From contig JAHFCU010000011.1 in the NCBI GenBank assembly GCA_023249305.1, positions 1 to 62,215 of the forward strand: 62,215 bases of DNA, given 5' to 3'. This document shows, in pieces, positions 41,051 to 47,247 of this stretch (the stretch's first letter is position 1; each line of letters starts with the position of its first letter). The notes under the pieces were generated by a model that was not told where the DNA came from, did not search any database, and saw only the letters and a program-made list of their open reading frames with translations. A program made the translations under genes and the position numbers. The DNA is from Gemmatimonadota bacterium (GTDB taxonomy: Bacteria > Gemmatimonadota > Gemmatimonadetes > Gemmatimonadales > Gemmatimonadaceae).

Positions 41051-41311
41051 CTATGCGAGCTCGACCTGCAGGTACACGCGCGCGGGATCGAGCGGCGGTT
41101 CGGCGGCGCTCGCGTGTGCGTCGCGCAGCATCGTCGCGTCGGGCGCCTCCGTGAACTCCACGAACGCCCCCGGCAGCGCCAACTCCTCGAAGAGCCAGAA
41201 CTGGCAGCCCACGCTCGTGTAGTGCGCCGCGCGCGCTTTGGCGTGCTCGAGGAACTTCGCGCGGTCGCCGGGAGTGACGACGGTGCGTTGCATGGTCAGC
41301 GCGCGGGGCAT
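41051..41311 (-). CDS. Small hypothetical protein
   Basis: 86 aa (80 if starting at the second ATG, 41293). QRTVVTPGDRAKFLEHAKAR, CQFWLFEELALPGAFVEFTE and DPARVYLQVEL suggest a small alpha/beta fold such as a dimeric ferredoxin-like (ABM/NIPSNAP-type) domain, but this is a guess. No signal peptide. Codon use matches its neighbours. The upstream spacer (41312-41448) is purine-rich on the plus strand and shows no promoter. Confidence 0.55.
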   Translation of the reverse strand: MPRALTMQRTVVTPGDRAKFLEHAKARAAHYTSVGCQFWLFEELALPGAFVEFTEAPDATMLRDAHASAAEPPLDPARVYLQVELA

Positions 41312-41448
41312 GAGGGGGACGAGTACGGAGTGCGGGGACGTGGCGGGCGAGCGAAGGGACGAGAGCGGCGTGCGGGGATGAAGAAACCGCCGGAGAGCGC
41401 GGGTAGAACATGGAAGCAGCGTCCGGCAGGCCGCGGCTCCCTCGGCAA

Positions 41449-42816
41449 TCAGAAACCGGTGTCCGGGATGTTCTCCAGCGTCTTCCGAAGGTCCGCCATG
41501 AAGCGATCGGCGTCGGCCCCGTCTACGACCTTGTGGTCGAACGAGAACGCGAAGTACGCGCAGGTGCGGATCGCAATCGTATCCTCACCGTCCGGCCCCG
41601 GCATCACTTTCGGGCGCTTCTCGATGGCGCCAAGCCCGAGGATAGACGTCGTGCCAACGGGAATGATCGGCGTGCCGAAGATGGAACCAAAGACGCCGTA
41701 GTTGCTGATGGTAAACGTCGCATCCTGCACGTCGGCGGGGTTCAGCCGCTTCGTGCGCGCGCGCAGCGCGAGGTCGTTCGACGCCTTGGAAAGCCCCGAC
41801 AGTGACAAGTCCTCGGCATTCTTGATGACCGGCACGATGAGCCCGGTGGGCTCGAGCGCGACGGCGATGCCGATGTGGTAACGCTTGCGATAGATGATGT
41901 CGGTTCCGCTGACGACCGCGTTCATGATCGGATGGCGCTTGAGCGTCGCGATCACGGCGTGGATGATGAACGGCAGATAGCTCAGCTTCTGGCCGGTGGT
42001 CGCCTCGAATTCCGCGCGCACCCTCGCGCGAACGCGCGCCAGGCGCGTGAGATCCACTTCGTGCACCGTGGTGACATGCGTCGCGACGCGGACAGCCAGC
42101 GCCATGTGATCCGACGTCAGTCGGCGGATCTTGGTCATCGGCTCGACGACGTCACCCGGCCACGGGGCAGCGGCAGGCGCCGCGACGTGCGCGTCACTGA
42201 AGGTTATCGCCGGCGCGGAGGCGCCCAATGGCGATGGCATCGCCAGCGCCGTCGCGGCGCCGCCGTTGTCGAGGAAGGTCACGAGGTCCTTCTTCGTGAC
42301 GCGGCCCGCAATACCAGAACCGGACAGCACCGACAACTCGACGCCGTGCTCGGCGGCCATTCGGCGCACGAGCGGCGACGAGCGCGTGCGGACGCGCTCC
42401 TCGAACGAGCGCGGCACCGGGACGTGAGTCACGCTCGCCGGAGCGGCCGCGGGTTGGCGCGGCGCAGCCGGCGCGGTAGAAGTCGGCGCTCCCGGCGGCG
42501 GGGCTGAGGGGGCGCTCGCCGTGGCGGCCGCGCTTTCCGAGGGGGCCGCGGGGACCGAAGGCGCCGTGGCGAGCGCCGCTCCCTTCTCGGTCTCGATATG
42601 CGCAACGACCGTTTGCACGGCGACGGTCTTCCCCTCGGCGACGAGAATCTCGGTGATCACGCCGCCCGCCGGCGACGGGATCTCCGCGTCCACCTTGTCG
42701 GTGGATATCTCGAAGATCGGCTCATCGCGCTTCACCTCGTCGCCGACCTTCTTGAGCCACCGCGACAGCGTCCCCTCGGCGATTGACTCGCCCATCTGGG
42801 GCATCACGATCTCCAC
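41449..42816 (-). CDS. 2-oxoacid dehydrogenase complex E2, dihydrolipoyl acyltransferase
   Basis: 455 aa. N-terminal lipoyl domain (VMPQMGESIAEGTLSRW; lipoyl lysine in EISTDKVDAEIPSP), Ala/Pro/Ser linker, peripheral subunit-binding domain (RTRSSPLVRRMAAEHGVEL to GRVTKKDLVTFLD), then the catalytic domain ending FSFDHKVVDGADADRFM (HxxxDG). Whether it serves the pyruvate, 2-oxoglutarate or branched-chain complex cannot be told; E1 and E3 are not adjacent. GTG at 42816 was chosen because the lipoyl domain begins there and GGAGG lies about 14 nt upstream. Confidence 0.93.
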   Translation of the reverse strand: MEIVMPQMGESIAEGTLSRWLKKVGDEVKRDEPIFEISTDKVDAEIPSPAGGVITEILVAEGKTVAVQTVVAHIETEKGAALATAPSVPAAPSESAAATASAPSAPPPGAPTSTAPAAPRQPAAAPASVTHVPVPRSFEERVRTRSSPLVRRMAAEHGVELSVLSGSGIAGRVTKKDLVTFLDNGGAATALAMPSPLGASAPAITFSDAHVAAPAAAPWPGDVVEPMTKIRRLTSDHMALAVRVATHVTTVHEVDLTRLARVRARVRAEFEATTGQKLSYLPFIIHAVIATLKRHPIMNAVVSGTDIIYRKRYHIGIAVALEPTGLIVPVIKNAEDLSLSGLSKASNDLALRARTKRLNPADVQDATFTISNYGVFGSIFGTPIIPVGTTSILGLGAIEKRPKVMPGPDGEDTIAIRTCAYFAFSFDHKVVDGADADRFMADLRKTLENIPDTGF

Positions 42817-42836
42817 TCGCGCCAAGGGGGCCTCCG

Positions 42837-43115
42837 CTACGATTCTGGGCGCCGCGGGGAGCGGAGCGCCCACATGACGAGTGCCGGTAGCGAGATCATG
42901 CCGATTGCGCCGCCGACCACCGTGAACTCCAGCCAGTTGCACGCGGGTACCCCCTCACAGGGCGTTGCGTGCGTCACATACGCCACGAGCTTCGAGGCGA
43001 ATGCCGCCACCATACCGCCCGAAAAGAAACCCACGGGCACCATGAAGCAACCAATCGCGAGAGTGCGCCACCACGGCGTGCCCCGCCCCGCGGGCGTTTC
43101 GGGGGCTGCATTCAT
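42837..43115 (-). CDS. Small two-helix membrane protein, hypothetical
   Basis: 92 aa with two hydrophobic segments: LAIGCFMVPVGFFSGGMVAAF around residues 19-39, and FTVVGGAIGMISLPALVMWAL around 63-83. A cysteine pair sits in the loop (TPCEGVPACNW). No family recognised. It ends 20 nt before the E2 gene and is probably on the same transcript as the inositol genes upstream. Confidence 0.55.
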   Translation of the reverse strand: MNAAPETPAGRGTPWWRTLAIGCFMVPVGFFSGGMVAAFASKLVAYVTHATPCEGVPACNWLEFTVVGGAIGMISLPALVMWALRSPRRPES

Positions 43116-43164
43116 TCTAGCGACTGCCCCGGCATGCCGGTGAACTCGCGCGCGCAGGCATCGC

Positions 43165-43476
43165 CTAGAATGCCGATGTCATCTCGTATCGTGCGTCCGC
43201 CTTGCGGCGGAGCTGCACGAAGAACTTCTTGACGTTGCGGTCAATGCGGCTCTCGCCCATCTGGTCGGTGGTCCCGTCTACGAAGGTGTAGTGACCGCCT
43301 TCCATCTTGACGGCGAGCACCAGCGTGGCCGTCACCTCGGGCGCGCCGACCACGCCTTGATAGGTGCGCGACCGGTTGGTCGTGTGCGTGAGCTTGAGCC
43401 CGATGGAAGGAAAGAAGGCATCCGCCTCGGCGAGGATCGTGTCGGGGTGAATCGTCGTGCGATGGAAGTGCTTCAT
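43165..43476 (-). CDS. Hypothetical protein, small alpha/beta domain
   Basis: 103 aa starting MKHFHRTTIHPDTILAEADA. SIGLKLTHTTNRSRTYQGVV and VKMEGGHYTFVDGTTDQMGE alternate as in a small beta-rich domain. No signal peptide or known motif. ATG at 43476 is 7 nt after the lipoprotein stop, so it belongs to the inositol-gene transcript. Confidence 0.55.
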   Translation of the reverse strand: MKHFHRTTIHPDTILAEADAFFPSIGLKLTHTTNRSRTYQGVVGAPEVTATLVLAVKMEGGHYTFVDGTTDQMGESRIDRNVKKFFVQLRRKADARYEMTSAF

Positions 43477-43483
43477 GATTCTC

Positions 43484-43942
43484 TCAGGGCTTGTCGGGCT
43501 TGGCCGGCGTCGGGGTCGGGCCGAAATCCTCGCCCACATAGACGGTTTGATGCCAGTCTTCAACGGATTTCTGCAGCAACTGCGTGGAGTCCCGCCGGAA
43601 CTGCATCCCCATGGACCACGCACCGGCGGTGGGGAACATCAGCGTGGCGTGATAGGTGCCGACTTCCGGGCCGTACTTGAAGCCGTCCCACTTGGTGATG
43701 CCGTCGGCATTCGTAACGTAGATGCGCCCCTGCCCGTCCGCGATGGGTTCCTTCGTCTTCTTGTCGCGAACGACGATCGTGTAGTGAATGGGTTCGAGCG
43801 AGACCGGCGGGGTGATGTCGCTCCAGGCGCGGATCTCAAAGTCCTGCGTCCAGAGACGGATGTCCGACGCCGGGCGGTCCGGCGGCGAGCACGCGGCCGC
43901 GGCGGCGAACGCCGCGAAGACAAGGCGTCGAAGCGGGATCAT
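43484..43942 (-). CDS. Putative lipoprotein with Ig-like/YtkA-like domain
   Basis: 152 aa. Signal MIPLRRLVFAAFAAAA with lipobox AAAC (Cys18). The mature part HYTIVVRDKKTKEPIADGQG ... GTYHATLMFPTAGAWSMGMQ has the look of a small beta-sandwich such as YtkA or FixH-type domains, ending in a Pro/Lys tail. Ligand unknown. It overlaps the inositol-3-phosphate synthase stop as ATGA, implying a coupled product in the same pathway or compartment. Confidence 0.6.
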   Translation of the reverse strand: MIPLRRLVFAAFAAAAACSPPDRPASDIRLWTQDFEIRAWSDITPPVSLEPIHYTIVVRDKKTKEPIADGQGRIYVTNADGITKWDGFKYGPEVGTYHATLMFPTAGAWSMGMQFRRDSTQLLQKSVEDWHQTVYVGEDFGPTPTPAKPDKP

Positions 43943-45255
43943 GGATGGTACTCCAGTCCCAGGTGAGAGATCTGCTCCTCACCCATGAGGTGGCGGAGCG
44001 TGTTCTTCAGCTTGGTCTGCTGAATGAAAAGATCGTGCTCCGGCAGCAGGCCCGCAGGGGCCATCGGCGACTTGTAATAGAAGCTTAACCATTCCTGAAT
44101 GCCCTTCATGCCAGAGCGGCGCGCCAGGTCGCTGAACAGCGCGAGGTCGAGCACGATGGGGGCCGCCAGGATAGAGTCGCGGCACAGGAAGTTGATCTTG
44201 ATCTGCATCGGGTAGCCCATCCACCCGACGATATCGATGTTGTCCCACCCTTCCTTGTTGTCGCCGCGCGGCGGGTAGTAGTTGATGCGCACGACGTGCG
44301 AAAAGCCGTCGTAGAGGTCCGGGTAGGTCTCCGGCTGCAGGATGGTGTGCAGCACGCTCAACTTCGACGCTTCCTTCGTCTTGAACGAGGCGGGGTCGTC
44401 GAGCACTTCGCCATCACGATTGCCAAGGATGTTCGTGGAGTACCAACCGGCGAGGCCGAGCATGCGCGCCTTGAGCGCCGGCGCAATCACCGTCTTCAGC
44501 CACGTCTGACCAGTCTTGAAGTCCTTGCCGGAGATCGGCACGCCCTCGCGCTCGGCCAGCGCCTGCAGCGCCAGCGTGTCCACTGCCAGGTTGGGCGCCC
44601 CATTGTTGTAGGGCACGCCTTCCATAATGCACGCCCACGCGTAGACCATGGACGGGGCGATGTCGGGATGATTCTCGGCCATCGCGCGCTCGAATGCGTC
44701 GATACTGGCGTGCACCGCGGACGGCTCGATGAAGATCTCCGTGGACCCGCACCAGACCGCGACCAGCCGGTCGCATGCGTGCGCGGCCTTGAAGTCGCGA
44801 ATGTCCTTCCTCAGCTGCTCGGCGAGGTCGCGCTTGGTCTTCCCCGTCTTCACGTGCGTGCCATGGATGCGCGTCACGTAGTGCTGGTCGAACACCGCCG
44901 GCATGGGCGTGATGGACTGCAGGAAGTCCTTGAGCGGTTCGAGATGCGCGTTGTCCAGCACGCCGGCCTTCTTCGCCGACGTGTACGCGTCGTCGGGAAT
45001 CGGATCCCAGGCGCCAAAGACGATGTCATTCAGCCCGGCGAGCGGCACGAAGTCACGGATGAGCGGCGCGCGCTTCTCTGCGCGCTGGCCGAGGCGGATG
45101 GTGGCCATCTGCGTGAGCGAGCCGATGGGCTTGGTGAGGCCGCGGCGAATGCTCTCGACGCCCGCGATGAACGTCGTGGCGACGGCGCCCAGTCCGGGCG
45201 TCAGCACGCCGAGTCTTCCCCCGGCGGGTCGAATGGCGGAACGTTTCGTAGTCAC
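43939..45255 (-). CDS. ino1: Inositol-3-phosphate synthase
   Basis: Makes 1L-myo-inositol 3-phosphate from glucose 6-phosphate with NAD. 438 aa. GRLGVLTPGLGAVATTFIAG binds NAD, then GSLTQMATIRLG, NDIVFGAWDPIPDDAYTSAK, PNLAVDTLALQALAE, SGKDFKTGQTWLKTVIAPAL and STNILGNRDGEVL are all strong signatures of the enzyme. GTG at 45255 is the likely start. Immediately upstream (25 nt) lies a CDP-alcohol phosphatidyltransferase, so the inositol phosphate probably goes to a phospholipid. Confidence 0.96.
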   Translation of the reverse strand: MTTKRSAIRPAGGRLGVLTPGLGAVATTFIAGVESIRRGLTKPIGSLTQMATIRLGQRAEKRAPLIRDFVPLAGLNDIVFGAWDPIPDDAYTSAKKAGVLDNAHLEPLKDFLQSITPMPAVFDQHYVTRIHGTHVKTGKTKRDLAEQLRKDIRDFKAAHACDRLVAVWCGSTEIFIEPSAVHASIDAFERAMAENHPDIAPSMVYAWACIMEGVPYNNGAPNLAVDTLALQALAEREGVPISGKDFKTGQTWLKTVIAPALKARMLGLAGWYSTNILGNRDGEVLDDPASFKTKEASKLSVLHTILQPETYPDLYDGFSHVVRINYYPPRGDNKEGWDNIDIVGWMGYPMQIKINFLCRDSILAAPIVLDLALFSDLARRSGMKGIQEWLSFYYKSPMAPAGLLPEHDLFIQQTKLKNTLRHLMGEEQISHLGLEYHP

Positions 45256-45280
45256 GGAAATCAGAAGTTGAGAGTCGGTT

Positions 45281-45943
45281 TCAGCGTGATGGTGCGTCGG
45301 CGGGCCGATCACCGGCTGCCAGCGTGGGTGCGAGCGTGACCACGCGAACGTGCGAGATGCGCTGCACGGCGGTCACGATGGCGCTCGCCGAGAGCAGCGA
45401 GAGCATCAGCCGGAGCACGAGTCCGTTGAGTGCCAATCCGAAGAGCGCCTGCGGCGCCGCGAGCAAGGCGACGCGCTCGCCACGCTCCATCAAGCCCACG
45501 CCCTTCATTTCGATGCCGAGCGCCTCGGCGCGGGAGCGGGCGTAGGAGATGGCGAACGTGGCGACCATGCCGATGAGCCCGACCGCCACCATCGGCAGCG
45601 ACCGGTGCCACGAATCAGCGGCGAAGAAGAACACCAGTCCGCCGAACAGGAATCCATCGGCGATGCGGTCGAGCGTCGAATCGTAGAACGCGCCGAACAG
45701 CGACGTGCGGTTGGTGCGGCGCGCCACCTGACCGTCGGCGAGGTCGAACACCGCCGTGACCGCGAGAATCCATCCGCCCGTGCGGATGTGCCCGGCGCCA
45801 AATGCAATGCCGGCGGTGCAGGTACACAGCGTGCCGATTGTCGTGAGCGTGTTGGGCCTGACCTCGTGCCGCACGAGGAACCCGATGAAGGGTTCCACGA
45901 CGCGAAGATAGCCGGCTACCAGCCAATCCCAGAGCGCGCGCAT
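45281..45943 (-). CDS. CDP-alcohol phosphatidyltransferase, likely phosphatidylinositol-phosphate synthase
   Basis: 220 aa membrane enzyme, about six helices. The signature DGxxARx8GxxxDxxxD is complete: DGQVARR followed by GAFYDSTLD. The N-terminal HEVRPNTLTTIG segment is typical. Because it is directly upstream of inositol-3-phosphate synthase on the same strand, the acceptor is probably inositol phosphate, giving phosphatidylinositol phosphate or an ether-lipid equivalent. Glycerol phosphate cannot be excluded. No inositol phosphatase is obvious in the window. Confidence 0.87.
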   Translation of the reverse strand: MRALWDWLVAGYLRVVEPFIGFLVRHEVRPNTLTTIGTLCTCTAGIAFGAGHIRTGGWILAVTAVFDLADGQVARRTNRTSLFGAFYDSTLDRIADGFLFGGLVFFFAADSWHRSLPMVAVGLIGMVATFAISYARSRAEALGIEMKGVGLMERGERVALLAAPQALFGLALNGLVLRLMLSLLSASAIVTAVQRISHVRVVTLAPTLAAGDRPADAPSR

Positions 45944-46095
45944 CGAGGGTCAGTGGACGGGGCGGCGCCGGTGCCGAGTGCACCGCAGGGGATACCGCAC
46001 CGCGGCCCCCCATCGCCTCGACAGATTGTAAGCCGTTGCGAGCACGGTATCAACCAATGACTAGGCCGTCGGGCGTCCCGTTGGCCGGCGCGTGA

Positions 46096-47247
46096 CTAGC
46101 GATACAGTTGCACGGCGCGTGCGCGCTTCTGGAAGGCGACGAGCGCGGGCAGGCTCGCATCGACGAGCGAGTCGGGGTCGGCGCCCTTCGCCACGAGCGC
46201 CAAGGCCGCGCCGAGGCCTGGCGCCCCCGCCGCGCCGGCGAGGCGGAGCGAATCGCCATGCACCTTCCACACGGCCCACGCGAGATCGAGCGTCAGTCGG
46301 CCCGTCTGCACGCGCTCGCGATCCACGACCTGAATGCGGATACCCGGAATGCTGAGGCCGTCGTACTTGTTGTCCGACGGACGGTGCGGCGTGAAATGCT
46401 CTTCCTCGAACTTCACGCCTGGCAGCGGCCGGTCGGCGAGTTCGTCGAGGACGCGTTTGGTGTCCATCCACGGCGCGCCGACGCGCAACAACGGCTCCGA
46501 CGTCCCGCGACCCAGCGACAGCGCGGTGCCCTCGAGCGGCAGCAGGCTCGCAGCCACGAGCAGATCGTCGGCGTCCTTCACCTCGTCGACGGGCGACGAC
46601 CACGCAAGCTTGCTCTCGCGACCCCAGAAGTTGGCGCGCCGCACGCCGCGCGCGGGCACGACGTGCAGATCGGCATCCTTCGGCAGCGAGCCGGCGAAGA
46701 GCTTCAGCGCCTCGCCGACCGAGAGTCCGTACCGCACCGGGATCGCGACGTCGCTACCGTCCACCGGCGTCCACATGGGGCCGTCGTGGGTGTTGCCGCC
46801 GAGCGACGGCGGATGATCGAGTAGAACGATGCGCGCCTTGTGCGACGCGGCCTTCGCCACCAGCCGCTGCAGCGCGCCGAGCGACGAGCGCGCGGCGAAG
46901 CCGCCGTCATTGAGGTCAATAACCGCGCCGTTCACGCCGCGCCACGCGTCGTCACTGAGAGCGGAGTCGGGGCTGATGACGGCGAGGAGGTGCACGTTCA
47001 TCCGACGCACGCGGGCGTCGTCACGCAGCTCGGCGGGGCTGGGCAGCCCCGCCCGTGCGCCCGGCGTCTCGGTGATCCAGAGGACACCCCGCCCGGCGAG
47101 CAGCCGCAGGCTGTCCTCCACAAGCACCGTCATGCTCGGTCGCACTTTCTCCGGACGCGCCCGGCTCGCATCTTCACGGGGTGGCCCGGACGAAGCACAA
47201 GCCGCCACGAATGCCAATCCGACACTCCAAGCCCAGGTCCGATGCAC
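46096..47247 (-). CDS. DUF1343/NamZ-like lipoprotein, exo-beta-N-acetylmuramidase family, with degenerate motifs
   Basis: 383 aa. Signal with lipobox FVAAC (Cys about 17). The domain order follows the DUF1343/GH171 family (NamZ removes MurNAc from peptidoglycan ends): AGLPSPAELRDD, LLAVISPDSALSD, GAVIDLNDGGFAARSSLGAL, IVLLDHPPSLGGNTHDGP, GLSVGEALKLFAG, and EEEHFTPHRPSDNKYDGLSI near the end. The usual SPEHG and DxQDxGxRxYT motifs are altered here (SPDSA; DLNDGGFAARS), so activity is uncertain. GTG at 47247 starts six bases into the oppositely oriented nagZ start. Confidence 0.75.
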   Translation of the reverse strand: MHRTWAWSVGLAFVAACASSGPPREDASRARPEKVRPSMTVLVEDSLRLLAGRGVLWITETPGARAGLPSPAELRDDARVRRMNVHLLAVISPDSALSDDAWRGVNGAVIDLNDGGFAARSSLGALQRLVAKAASHKARIVLLDHPPSLGGNTHDGPMWTPVDGSDVAIPVRYGLSVGEALKLFAGSLPKDADLHVVPARGVRRANFWGRESKLAWSSPVDEVKDADDLLVAASLLPLEGTALSLGRGTSEPLLRVGAPWMDTKRVLDELADRPLPGVKFEEEHFTPHRPSDNKYDGLSIPGIRIQVVDRERVQTGRLTLDLAWAVWKVHGDSLRLAGAAGAPGLGAALALVAKGADPDSLVDASLPALVAFQKRARAVQLYR

